DNA of 33,671 nucleotides, taken from contig JBKPDF010000053.1 of assembly GCA_046727735.1 (NCBI GenBank), positions 1 through 33,671 of the forward strand, in the 5' to 3' direction. The DNA comes from AP-16 sp046727735 (lineage in GTDB: Bacteria > Pseudomonadota > Alphaproteobacteria > Rhizobiales > Xanthobacteraceae). The notes under the pieces are model-generated. The model was not told the origin of the DNA and did no database searches. It worked only from the letters and a program-made list of their open reading frames with translations. The translations under genes and the position numbers were made by a program. Below, piece after piece: positions 1-7,719 of the stretch (the first letter of the stretch is position 1; each line of letters starts with the position of its first letter).

Positions 1-606
<606 letters not shown>

Positions 607-615
607 TCGGCCGCG

Positions 616-885
616 ATGCCGACGATTGCTTGGTTCTATGGCATCGCGATCCAAATGTTTTACGATGATCATAATCCGCCGCATCTGCATGCGCGGTATG
701 GTCGGGCAAGAGCATTGGTGCGGCTCTCCGATGGAAGCGTTATCTCGGGAGAGCTCCCTCCGACTGCAACGCGATTGGTTCGTGACTGGACGATAGCGCG
801 CCGCGCGGAATTGGAGGAAAATTGGCGACGTGCGCGGGCGCACCAACCCTTAGAACGGATAGCCGGACCCGATGCAGACGAATGA
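616..885 (+). CDS. DUF4160 domain protein (toxin-antitoxin-like pair, first gene)
   Basis: An 89-residue protein covering the whole DUF4160 family. The diagnostic features are the MPTI start, the block MFYDDHNPPHLHARYG (residues 14-29) with its DHNPPHxHA core, the GELP motif (about 46-49) and the ending LEENWRRARAHQPLERI. DUF4160 genes are commonly found directly before a DUF2442 gene, as here, where the two overlap by 14 bases. That arrangement suggests a two-component module, often guessed to be toxin-antitoxin-like; the biochemical role is not established as far as I know. The start is 9 bases after the rpoD stop and no good Shine-Dalgarno is seen, so it may be translated by coupling to rpoD. 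Codon use is less GC-biased than in rpoD, which suggests acquisition by transfer. Confidence 0.85.
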   Translation: MPTIAWFYGIAIQMFYDDHNPPHLHARYGRARALVRLSDGSVISGELPPTATRLVRDWTIARRAELEENWRRARAHQPLERIAGPDADE

Positions 886-1159
886 AATTCCAATGGTGGA
901 CGTGCTGCGAGTTCGGGCGCTCGATGATCATCGTCTGTGGTTGCGCTTCACCGATGGCAACGAGGGTGTGCGCGACTTATCGGATCTGCTCGCGAGCGGC
1001 GGGCCGATGGTCGAGCCCCTGCGAGATCCGGATTATTTCGCACGCGTATTCGTGGAAATGGGTACCCCGACTTGGCCAAACGGGTTCGATCTCGATCCGA
1101 TCAATCTATACATGCAGTTGCGCGATTCCGGCGCGTTGACTCGATCTGTTGCGGAGTGA
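872..1159 (+). CDS. DUF2442 domain protein (toxin-antitoxin-like pair, second gene)
   Basis: A 95-residue protein of the DUF2442 family. The family pattern is visible throughout: VLRVRALDDHRLWLRFTDG (residues 10-28), GVRDLSDLL (31-39), PLRDPDYFARVFVE (48-61) and the C-terminal TPTWPNGFDLDPINLY (64-79). The ATG lies inside the end of the DUF4160 gene, giving a 14-base overlap and implying translational coupling. In the family this domain is found alone or next to DUF4160. It is the likelier partner or antidote half of the pair, but that is inference from gene order only. No DNA-binding helix-turn-helix is obvious. Confidence 0.83.
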   Translation: MQTNEIPMVDVLRVRALDDHRLWLRFTDGNEGVRDLSDLLASGGPMVEPLRDPDYFARVFVEMGTPTWPNGFDLDPINLYMQLRDSGALTRSVAE

Positions 1160-1531
1160 TCGCCGCAGCGATATTTTTTGTCGAGTGACGATGCTCTACT
1201 GGAGCTCGATTCGTTGATCACAAACGCATCCCGATCCGCTGCTTGAATACTGACTCGGCTTTGAAGGTGCTTTGAACGGTTTACTGACAACATCGCTTCG
1301 TTACTCGTTCCACGATACGCGAGCGATGGATGCACTTCCCTTCCGGGATGCATACTCTGGATGCTCGGCGACACTTTCGGGCGGCATGCCGATGAAAAAT
1401 TGTCGGACCGCTGCTCACGAGATCCTGAGTCGACGCATTTGTGTGGTTCACGAGAGCGGTCAGGGGTGGAACTCGCTTGCGGCACTATTCGGAGTGCCTA
1501 TCTCAGGCGCTGATGTCGAGGAGGCCGCATC
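1160..1531. other. 372-base stretch without a convincing gene, lower GC than neighbours
   Basis: This gap between the DUF2442 gene and the DUF4112 gene has no frame that I recognise. An 87-codon open frame (1272-1535) has no family-like motif. The base composition is visibly more AT-rich than the surrounding chromosome, like the DUF4160/DUF2442 pair, so the whole 616-1531 stretch may be a single insertion behind rpoD. The last bases hold the ribosome binding site GAGGAGG (1518-1524) for the following GTG start. Confidence 0.5.
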
Positions 1532-1938
1532 GTGAGCCGCTATTATGATACCCTGCATTTCGGCAACCAGATCGAGATCGGCACGCCGTATTCGCGCCGG
1601 CAAGCGGTCGAGCGGCTCGATGCGCTGGCGCGGCTCCTCGACATCGCCTTCATTCCTTCCCGGCACCGACGTGCGCTTCGGCATCGAGGCGATCATCCGC
1701 CTCGTGCCGGGTATCGGCGACCTCGTCGCCTCCGCGCTCTCCTGCATCATCCTGGTCGAGGCGCGGCGGCTCGGCGTGCCGATGCACGTCTACCTTCGGA
1801 TGATCGGCAAGGTCGTCCTGGAGGGCACGGTCGGCGCGGTGCCGTTGCTGGGCGATGCCTTCGACGTGCTGTTCCGCGCCAATCGCCGCAACATCCGCAG
1901 CCTGCGCGACTATTCTCGAGCGCGAACGGCTGATCTAG
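1532..1938 (+). pseudogene. DUF4112 membrane protein gene, interrupted by two apparent frameshifts
   Basis: A small hydrophobic DUF4112 family protein of unknown function. Translation starts at GTG 1532 after GAGGAGG. The first frame gives AVERLDALARLLDIAF, the typical N-terminal motif. Around 1659-1665 the homology moves to the next frame (one extra base) and continues as LPGTDVRFGIEAIIRLVPGI, GDLVASALS, VEARRLGVP, GAVPLLGDAFDVLFRANRRN. At about 1914 a second one-base shift gives the plausible ending LERERLI and a stop at 1936-1938; without that shift the second frame runs to 2033. Neither unshifted frame alone encodes a whole DUF4112 domain. The gene is therefore either decaying or affected by sequence errors. 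Its end overlaps the tail of the convergent phosphatase gene. Confidence 0.7.
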
Positions 1939-2473
1939 CTTTCGCGGATCCGCTTCGTTCCATCGGGCCGGAAGAGACCCAGGATCGACGGCGCGCGGCG
2001 GCGATCCCTGCGACTCTGGTCGCGGCGCCGTAGCGCAGCCTGAGCAGGGTCGCGGACCGGCCGGGCGTGAGAAACAGCACGAACAGGCGGTCGAATTCGT
2101 TCTCGCCGATCGCGGTGCCGTCCGAGCCCGCGCCGAGCTTCGCGATGATCTGCGGGACCGTGTTGGTGTGGCCGACGACCGCCGCAACCGCCTCGGCGGG
2201 AAGCGCGCGCAGCTCGGCCGCGACCTTATCGACGTGCGCGGCGATCCCGCCCGGCCCGTCCGCCGGCACTGCGACGACCTTGAACGCGCTGCCGCGCTTT
2301 TGCACGAGGGGATCGAGGGTGCGGCGCGTGCGTTGCGCATCGCTGCAATAGCCGATGCCGATCCCGGTTTCCGCCAGCATTCGCGCGAGCTGCTCCGCCC
2401 GCGCGGGGCCGAGCTCGGAGAGATCGTCGGCGTCGGGCTGCCGGTCGGCATGGCGCAGCAGGAAGATGACCAA
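1910..2473 (-). CDS. SixA-like histidine phosphatase family protein
   Basis: A phosphohistidine or phosphoester hydrolase of the histidine phosphatase superfamily, cytoplasmic, about 187 residues. The catalytic N-terminal motif is LLRHADR (RHA instead of RHG, as in SixA and related short members) and the second catalytic His is in VVGHTNTVPQII. A TTG start at 2473 is chosen because CGGAGG lies just upstream on the minus strand and the core sheet begins immediately (LVIFLLRH). The frame is open far upstream, but that region shows no family sequence. After the expected end near LLRLRYGA about 40 extra residues continue into the 3' end of the convergent DUF4112 gene; this tail is probably not functional or results from a lost stop. 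Substrate unknown. Confidence 0.75.
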   Translation of the reverse strand: MVIFLLRHADRQPDADDLSELGPARAEQLARMLAETGIGIGYCSDAQRTRRTLDPLVQKRGSAFKVVAVPADGPGGIAAHVDKVAAELRALPAEAVAAVVGHTNTVPQIIAKLGAGSDGTAIGENEFDRLFVLFLTPGRSATLLRLRYGAATRVAGIAAARRRSWVSSGPMERSGSAKARSAVRARE

Positions 2474-2780
2474 TGATGCCTCCGAAACGGATTCGCCGCA
2501 GGCGCGCGGCTCGCCCGACCTTACGCGACCGTTGGTTATGGTACCAGTGCGGCTACGACCGTCCGTAGCAGACAGATCGGCTCGCCGCCCCACTGCGCTC
2601 GGTTGGCTTGCGGGGCGCGCCGCAGGCCTCGATCGGCGGCCGCGCCTGTGTCCCGCGACCCACAGCCGCACGTAAATCGGCAAAACCCTACGATTCTGCT
2701 GTTTTCCACAGGTGCGGGGCTTGGTATTCCAAATTTCAGCCGGGTGGGACTGATTCTCGGAATCCTTGGGAGGGGGGAGC
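2474..2780. other. 307-base intergenic region, divergent starts
   Basis: The region separates the leftward phosphatase gene from a rightward secreted protein gene, so it should carry promoters for both. I see no strong sigma-70 consensus. Two small palindromes lie near the right end: TTGG-TATT-CCAA at 2721-2732 and GATTC-TCG-GAATC at 2752-2764. Either might be an operator or just chance. The ribosome binding site of the next gene (GGGGGGAG) is at 2771-2779. Confidence 0.4.
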
Positions 2781-3173
2781 ATGATCCTCGCAGCCCTGCT
2801 GGGTTTGTCGCTCGTGTCGAGCGCGGCGTTCGATCCGGAGCTCACGACGCCGGCAGCGCCCGCGGCCCGTTCCGGCACGCAAATGAGCGAGCGCCAGAAG
2901 GCCGCGGTCCTGCGGCCGCTGATCCGCTCCGCCAACGATTGCGTCGCCCACGCGGTCGCCGCCGACCCGCGGTTTCACAGGGAGGACGATCCGGCCGAGG
3001 TGAACGAGCTCATCGTCGCCTCGATGGAGACCTGCATCGCCGCCATGCGGGCGATGATCGATGCGCACGACCGGCTGTTCGGCGAGGGCTCGGGCGAGGC
3101 CTTCTTCATGGGCCCCTACCTCGACGTGCTGCCGGCGACCGTGAACAAGCTCGTCCACGACACGACGGACTGA
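2781..3173 (+). CDS. Small secreted protein of unknown function
   Basis: A 130-residue protein that I do not recognise. The ATG at 2781 is chosen because a purine-rich AGGGGGGAG precedes it and an N-terminal signal-like hydrophobic stretch follows (ILAALLGLSLVSSAA, residues 2-16), which points to export. The mature part is rich in helix-forming residues and has two cysteines (C54, C85) that could form a disulfide in the periplasm. There is no obvious catalytic motif. The gene stands alone and is followed by a palindromic repeat element separating it from the convergent DUF1236 gene. Confidence 0.65.
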   Translation: MILAALLGLSLVSSAAFDPELTTPAAPAARSGTQMSERQKAAVLRPLIRSANDCVAHAVAADPRFHREDDPAEVNELIVASMETCIAAMRAMIDAHDRLFGEGSGEAFFMGPYLDVLPATVNKLVHDTTD

Positions 3174-3177
3174 AACT

Positions 3178-3352
3178 ACCTCCCCGTCAGGAGAGTCCGA
3201 TCGCGCGCCAGCGCGATCGGAGGGCTTCTTTACCTCCCCGTCAGGGGAGGTCGGCCGCGCGGACGCGCGGGTGGGGTTTTACGTTACTTGTTTGAACCCC
3301 ACCCCGACAGCTCGCGATGCTCGCTGCCGACCCTCCCCTGACGGGGAGGGAA
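3178..3352. repeat. Dispersed GGGGAGG palindrome, copy 1 (partial plus full), between convergent genes
   Basis: A full copy at about 3231-3350 has long outer arms (ACCTCCCCGTCAGGGGAGG on the left, its complement CCTCCCCTGACGGGGAGG on the right) and an inner pair GGGTGGGG/CCCCACCC. A partial copy precedes it (3178-3222). The element fills the space between the stops of two convergent genes, so in RNA it would form a large stem-loop from either side and may act as a bidirectional terminator. Related copies lie at 9285, 12587, 21107, 22098, 30344 and 32705. Confidence 0.85.
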
Positions 3353-3357
3353 AAGGC

Positions 3358-3738
3358 TCACTGCCGGATGATGTCGATCACCTTCATCTTGGTCGGATCG
3401 ACGATCACCACCTGGTTCTGCACCATCGTGTATTTGTAGAGCTTGGTGGCCGGAATGTCGGCCGCGATGTTGGGCGGCAGGTCGTAGAGCTCCATCGAGG
3501 CCGGCAGGTCGCCGCCGACCGCGACATGGAGATTGGCCGGGGGCGGCGTCCGGGTCATCTTCTGCTTGGTCACGCTGTCGTAAATCGAGGCACGCTGCTG
3601 CGGCGTGAGCTGCAGCTCGGTGCTGGTCGTGGCCGTCGAGCTCGTCCCGGTCATCGGACCGGGCTGCTGGGCCGCCGCGATTCCGGCACCTGCGCAGAGC
3701 GCCAGCGCCACGATCGCGATCCGCGCGAAAATTCCCAT
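3358..3738 (-). CDS. DUF1236 domain secreted protein
   Basis: A 126-residue periplasmic protein with a clear signal peptide (ARIAIVALALCAGAGIAAAQ, cleavage near residue 23). The middle carries LTPQQRASIYDSV. The C-terminal half fits the DUF1236 pattern of rhizobial proteins: VAVGGDLPASMELYDLP, then YKYTMVQNQVVIVDPTKMKVIDII at the very end. DUF1236 proteins are abundant in Hyphomicrobiales; their function is unknown. The ATG has AGGAGGA just upstream on the minus strand. Transcribed toward the repeat element at 3178-3352. Confidence 0.85.
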   Translation of the reverse strand: MGIFARIAIVALALCAGAGIAAAQQPGPMTGTSSTATTSTELQLTPQQRASIYDSVTKQKMTRTPPPANLHVAVGGDLPASMELYDLPPNIAADIPATKLYKYTMVQNQVVIVDPTKMKVIDIIRQ

Positions 3739-3970
3739 CGCGTCCTCCTTCGAACGAGGCTCGCGAGGGCAACGGATGAGCCCAGGATTGGTTGCGGGCC
3801 GGCAATCCTTTGCGGCCGCTAGGGATTTCTCGGCGACAGCGGATGTACGCCTCTAGGGACACGCTGCCGTGGCCCCGCGGTCACGGCCGGCGAGATTCCG
3901 CCGGTCTGTCCCCTCGCCCCTTGACCCCGGAAAAGCCGCGCGGCACGGTCGCAAGCATCGGGAGCGGGGC

Positions 3971-4426
3971 ATGCCAAGGATCCGGATTGTTGCCGCGTTG
4001 CTGGCGGCGGCGGCGTTCGCGGCGCTTGCGCCGCCCGCGCATGCCGCGAGCTGGCTGGAAGAAAACTTCTGGATGTCCGGCCCGCGCTACAGCGGCAAGC
4101 TGCCGCCGTGCGACCATCCGATGGCGTTGTCCAAGATCAAACATCTGTTCGGCGTCAAGGAACACCGGTTCTGGAACTCCGCGCTGTCGATTGCCGGGTT
4201 CGACCAGGTGCGCGAGATTGCGTTCCGCCCGTGGGCGCCCGACACCATTCCGCGGCGATATTGTGCCGGCATCGCGTTGATCTCCGATGGCATCGAGCGG
4301 CCGCTCTATTATTCGATCGAGGAGGATATGGGGCTGATCGGCGCGACCTGGGGGGTCGAATGGTGCGTCGTCGGTCTCGACCGGAATTGGGCCTTCAACC
4401 CTGCCTGCAAGATGGCGAGGCCTTGA
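3971..4426 (+). CDS. Secreted four-cysteine protein of unknown function
   Basis: A 151-residue protein not recognised beyond its export signal. The ATG at 3971 is preferred over an upstream in-frame start because GGAGCGG lies just before it and a textbook signal peptide follows at once (RIRIVAALLAAAAFAALA, cut after AHA at residue 25). The mature protein of about 126 residues has four cysteines (C47, C98, C132, C146), enough for two disulfides, and many aromatic residues. It lies about 100 bases before an RNase T2 gene on the same strand, so the two periplasmic products may be co-expressed. Whether it relates functionally to the RNase (for instance as an inhibitor) is open. Confidence 0.7.
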   Translation: MPRIRIVAALLAAAAFAALAPPAHAASWLEENFWMSGPRYSGKLPPCDHPMALSKIKHLFGVKEHRFWNSALSIAGFDQVREIAFRPWAPDTIPRRYCAGIALISDGIERPLYYSIEEDMGLIGATWGVEWCVVGLDRNWAFNPACKMARP

Positions 4427-4524
4427 GCCGAGCCGTTGTCCCCATTCTGTTCTTCTTTGTTCTTGCAATGTTCCCCAAGCGAGGGCTAAGCTCCTTTCCC
4501 GGTGCAACCTGGTAGGGGGCTTCC

Positions 4525-5211
4525 ATGGTCCGGTTTGTACGTTCGCTCTTCCTCGGCGCTTTGGCGTCCGCGATCCTCGTTTCGGCCGCTGCGGCCCAGG
4601 ACGTCCGGCAAAACGAGCCCGGCAAGTTCGACTTCTACGTCCTCGCGCTCTCCTGGTCGCCCTCGTTCTGCGAGGCCGCGGGAGACCGCGCCGAGCGCCA
4701 GCCACAATGCGGCGCGCGGCCCTACGCATTCGTGGTGCACGGCCTATGGCCGCAATACGACAAGGGTTTCCCCGAATATTGTCAGGTCCCCGCGCCGCGA
4801 CTCGACCGCAACATCGTCTCCTCGATGCTCGATGTCATGCCGGCGCCGCGGCTGATCTTCCACGAATGGGACCGTCACGGCACCTGCTCCGGGCTGTCGC
4901 CGCGCGCCTATTTCGAGACCGTGCGCAAGGCGCGCGCCGTCGTGAAGATCCCGGCCGAATATATCGACCTCAAAGCGCCGCTCACGGTCTCGCCGACGGA
5001 GGTCGAACAGGCCTTCGTCAGCGCCAACCCCGGTCTTTCCGCCAGCGCGATCGCGGTCGGCTGCGACCGGGAGCGGCTGCGCGAAATTCGGCTCTGCCTG
5101 AGCAAGGACCTTGCATTCCGCGATTGCGGCACGGCGGCGCAGCGCACCTGCAAGCGCGAGAAGATCGTGATGCCGCCATTGCGCGCCGCCAAAGCCCCGC
5201 GCGACGGCTGA
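4525..5211 (+). CDS. Ribonuclease T2 family protein, periplasmic
   Basis: An endoribonuclease that cleaves RNA through 2',3'-cyclic phosphate intermediates, 228 residues, exported. It has a signal peptide (residues 1-24, ending AAAAQ). Both conserved active-site segments are present: HGLWPQY (His72) and FHEWDRHGTC (His113, Glu114, His118). The residue before His118 is Arg117, where most members have Lys, a conservative change that keeps the positive charge. Cysteines C49, C62, C86 and C121 fit the family's disulfide pattern. Bacterial homologues (RNase I type) scavenge or degrade RNA in the periplasm. A strong intrinsic terminator follows at 5260-5310. Confidence 0.93.
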   Translation: MVRFVRSLFLGALASAILVSAAAAQDVRQNEPGKFDFYVLALSWSPSFCEAAGDRAERQPQCGARPYAFVVHGLWPQYDKGFPEYCQVPAPRLDRNIVSSMLDVMPAPRLIFHEWDRHGTCSGLSPRAYFETVRKARAVVKIPAEYIDLKAPLTVSPTEVEQAFVSANPGLSASAIAVGCDRERLREIRLCLSKDLAFRDCGTAAQRTCKREKIVMPPLRAAKAPRDG

Positions 5212-5259
5212 GATTTCGGCCGGACGTTGTCAGCGTTGCGTTGCGCGTACCGGCCGGAT

Positions 5260-5310
5260 GGCCTGCGTTCCGACCTCCCCGACGCCTCGGACGCAGGCCA
5301 TCTGCTTTTT
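5260..5310 (+). terminator. Rho-independent terminator after the RNase T2 gene
   Basis: The left arm GGCCTGCGTTCCGA (5260-5273) pairs with the right arm TCGGACGCAGGCC (5287-5299) with a single bulged T, the loop is 13 bases, and a run of five T (5306-5310) follows after a short spacer. It begins 49 bases past the stop codon of the RNase gene. Confidence 0.8.
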
Positions 5311-5469
5311 CGCCTGACGGAGGACGGGGACCGAGGACACACGATCGCGGCAAATCATCTTCGATGTCCGAAAACCGAAGTCCGATGCGCTCGTACGCTC
5401 TGTTGCCAGCCGATCGCTGGTTTGATTTGTTGAGTCCGTTCTCTGCGGCCTGCCGTCCGCCGTCCCCTC

Positions 5470-6318
5470 ATGAATTACCGCCACGGCTTTCACGCCGGCA
5501 ATTTCGCCGAGGGCGTCAAGCACGCGGTGCTCGCGCGCGTCGTCGCGCATTTGCGCGAGAAGGAGAATCCGTTCCGCATCATCGACACGCATGCGGGCCC
5601 GGGATCGACGCGATTGACAGGTCCACAAGCGAGCAGGGCCGGGGAATGGCGCCAGGGCATCGGCCGGCTGCTCGGCGCAAAACTCGAGCCGGAAGTCCGT
5701 CGCCTGCTCGCCCCTTACGTCGACGCGATCGGGGCGCACAACGGCGGCGGCGGCTTGCGCCTCTATCCCGGATCGCCCCTGCTCGCACTTGCCTGGCTGC
5801 GGCCCCAGGACCGCCTGATCGCCTGCGAGCTCGAGCCCGCGGCCGCCGCGGCGCTGGCCCGCTCGCTCGCCAAGAACCGGCGCGCCAAAGCGATCGCGAT
5901 CGACGGGTGGAAGGCGCTCGCCGCCTATGTGCCGCCGAGGGAACGCCGCGGGCTCGTGCTCATCGATCCGCCGTTCGAAGCCAGAGGCGAGCTCGACCGC
6001 ATCCCGGAGCACCTCGCACGTGCACATCGCAAATGGGCGACGGGAATTTATCTGCTGTGGTATCCCATCAAGGACCCGACCGAAACCGATCGCTTTGCTC
6101 GGCGCGTCGCGCGACTCGGGATCCCGAAAATTCTGCGTGCCGAGGTCACGATCGGGACGCGAACGGATAAATCTTTGACCGGCACCGGACTTTTGCTCGT
6201 GAACCCGCCATGGAAGCTCGAAAGCGAACTGCAAACGCTGCTTCCCGCGCTCGCGATCGTGCTGCGCCGCGACCCTGCTGGCGGTGCGCGCCTCGATTGG
6301 CTCACGACGGAAAAATGA
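5470..6318 (+). CDS. rlmJ: 23S rRNA (adenine(2030)-N6)-methyltransferase RlmJ
   Basis: Methylates A2030 of 23S rRNA using S-adenosylmethionine. It is 282 residues, against 280 in E. coli. The family N-terminus MNYRHGFHAGNFAEGVKHAV is complete, followed by the SAM-binding segment RIIDTHAGPG (36-45), and the N6-adenine catalytic motif DPPF (Asp166-Phe169; DPPY in many members, Phe being a known conservative replacement in such enzymes). LTGTGLLLVNPPW lies near the C-terminus. The start is chosen because the conserved family sequence begins exactly here, although the upstream Shine-Dalgarno is weak. Stands alone between the terminator and the csp gene. Confidence 0.95.
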   Translation: MNYRHGFHAGNFAEGVKHAVLARVVAHLREKENPFRIIDTHAGPGSTRLTGPQASRAGEWRQGIGRLLGAKLEPEVRRLLAPYVDAIGAHNGGGGLRLYPGSPLLALAWLRPQDRLIACELEPAAAAALARSLAKNRRAKAIAIDGWKALAAYVPPRERRGLVLIDPPFEARGELDRIPEHLARAHRKWATGIYLLWYPIKDPTETDRFARRVARLGIPKILRAEVTIGTRTDKSLTGTGLLLVNPPWKLESELQTLLPALAIVLRRDPAGGARLDWLTTEK

Positions 6319-6389
6319 AAATGACGCTGCGTTCGCCTCTTTCCACCGGGGCGGCATTGGTTTACTTCCTAGGTGCTGGCTTCGACGTT

Positions 6390-6516
6390 CCGCCTCCTTT
6401 GGGGGCCGGCGGAGGTGACTGAGGCTCTCGCGGCCGATGCCTTTCCCCGTTTGCGAATGTCCGGCCGAGCCGCCGCGCCGTGGGGGCCGGCGGCGGAGCA
6501 AGATTGGGGAAAGGAG
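6390..6516 (+). promoter_or_regulatory. Structured leader of the cold-shock gene with two similar stem-loops
   Basis: The 13-base sequence TGGGGGCCGGCGG occurs twice, at 6400-6412 and 6481-6493. In each copy the GGCGG end can pair with an upstream CCGCC (6390-6394 for the first; GCCGCCG at 6469-6475 with CGGCGGC at 6488-6494 for the second), so the leader can fold into two related hairpins with the GGGGGCC block in the loop side. The second ends 17 bases before the ribosome binding site AAGGAG (6511-6516). Cold-shock mRNAs are often controlled through leader structure; here that is inference. Confidence 0.45.
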
Positions 6517-6523
6517 TTTCCCG

Positions 6524-6739
6524 ATGGCCATAAGCGGCACGGTCAAATTCTTCAACAGCGAACGCGGCTACGGCTTCATCAAGCCCGATGACGGCGGTCG
6601 CGACGTGTTCGTGCACATCACCGCAGTCGAGCGTGCGGGTCTCAAGTCGCTCAATGAGGGGCAGCGCATCAGCTTCGACGTCGAGCCCGACAAGAAGGGC
6701 AAGGGTCCGAAAGCGGTGAATCTCGTCGTCAGCGGCTGA
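6524..6739 (+). CDS. CspA-family cold-shock protein
   Basis: A 71-residue single-stranded nucleic acid binding protein (cold-shock domain, OB fold), acting as an RNA chaperone in the cytoplasm. The ATG at 6524 is fixed by the strong AAGGAG seven bases upstream and by the family N-terminus MAISGTVKFFN. RNP1 is RGYGFIKP (residues 14-21) and RNP2 is VFVHI (28-32). The ending GPKAVNLVV is also typical. The frame is open upstream but that part is the structured leader and shows no protein homology. Its stop is about 90 bases from the convergent porin gene. Confidence 0.96.
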   Translation: MAISGTVKFFNSERGYGFIKPDDGGRDVFVHITAVERAGLKSLNEGQRISFDVEPDKKGKGPKAVNLVVSG

Positions 6740-6829
6740 TCGTCCGTCGTCGTAATTCCGGATCGAGCAAAATCCGGTAAGCGCTGCTGCGGGCGGACCG
6801 GCCGCGCGGGATCGTGGACTCCTTCGCGA

Positions 6830-7441
6830 TCAGAAGCGGTAGTTGATGCCGAAGCGCAGCAGATTCGACGTCAGCCCATTGCTGGTTCCGGTCAGCACGT
6901 AGCTCTGATTGCCGAGATCGAAATAGAGATATTCGGCCTTGGCCGACCAGTGCGGCGTCAGGCCGACCTCGACGCCGCCGCCTGCGGCCCAGCCGGCATC
7001 GGTGTGGCTCTCCGTCAGACCAGCGAAGTTGAGCCTGGTCCTGTCGTAGGCAAGGCCGCCCGTCCCGTAGACGAGAATGTTGTTGAAGGCCCATCCGACC
7101 CGGCCGCGCACGGTACCGAACCAAGGATTGGAGAACTGATAGGGCGCGAAAGTATCGTCCGCGGTCGACAATTGCAGATCGGCCTCCGCGCCGAGCACGA
7201 ACTGCCCGCTCTGCCAATTGTATCCGCCCTGGATGCCGCCCAGCACGCCGCTGGGCTTGAGCGGCAGGTTCTCGACCTTCCCGAACTGGTACCCGCCGTT
7301 GATCCCGACATAGGGGCCGGTCCAGCCGGGCGGAGGCGGGACCACATAGGGTCCCGGCGTCGGGACGATGCGCATATCGGCGGCAAGCGCTGGGGGAACA
7401 GCGGCCAGCATCACGACCACGACTGCGAGGATTTTCTTCAT
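6830..7441 (-). CDS. Outer membrane beta-barrel protein, Omp25/31 (opacity) family
   Basis: A 203-residue outer membrane protein. It has a signal peptide MKKILAVVVVMLAAVPPALA (residues 1-20), a short proline-rich linker, then WTGPYVGINGGYQFGKVE, the typical first strand of Rhizobiales porin-like proteins. Alternating strands follow (GGIQGGYNWQSGQFVLGAEAD, RVGWAFNNILVYGTGGLAY, GWAAGGGVEVGLTPHWSAKAEYLY), and it ends FGINYRF with the C-terminal Phe needed for Bam-mediated insertion. The ATG at 7441 is chosen because it starts the signal peptide. Members are surface or structural proteins; no specific substrate can be inferred. Diverges from uvrC across a 278-base gap in which I see no clear promoter. 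Confidence 0.92.
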   Translation of the reverse strand: MKKILAVVVVMLAAVPPALAADMRIVPTPGPYVVPPPPGWTGPYVGINGGYQFGKVENLPLKPSGVLGGIQGGYNWQSGQFVLGAEADLQLSTADDTFAPYQFSNPWFGTVRGRVGWAFNNILVYGTGGLAYDRTRLNFAGLTESHTDAGWAAGGGVEVGLTPHWSAKAEYLYFDLGNQSYVLTGTSNGLTSNLLRFGINYRF

Positions 7442-7719
7442 GCCGTCTTCAGCTCGACCACCAAGCCTGTGGTATCGCAGTGGTCCAGCGGCCACCGTGG
7501 AACCCGCGACCCCGCCCGCCGGGCGCGGGATGGCACGCAAATGCGGCTCGACTCCGAGTTCTTGGTGGCTTTTGTCGAGCGCCTTGGGTTAAGCGGCGCT
7601 GAATGATCGTTCGAATACGGTCCGTTATGGCTAAAGAAGCCTTACCCCGGGCGATTTCGCCCTCGCGGGCGCGTGCTGCCGGGGTGGAACCCGGGCCACG
7701 AGCCGCCTAGTTTTGCCGC

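Noticed and set aside
1272..1535. An 87-codon open frame between the DUF2442 and DUF4112 genes
   Set aside because: No family-like motif, no good ribosome binding site, and it runs over the start of the next gene in another frame.
6758..6777. CCGGAT-N8-ATCCGG as terminator between the csp and porin genes
   Set aside because: Only six base pairs and no T-run; too weak to call.
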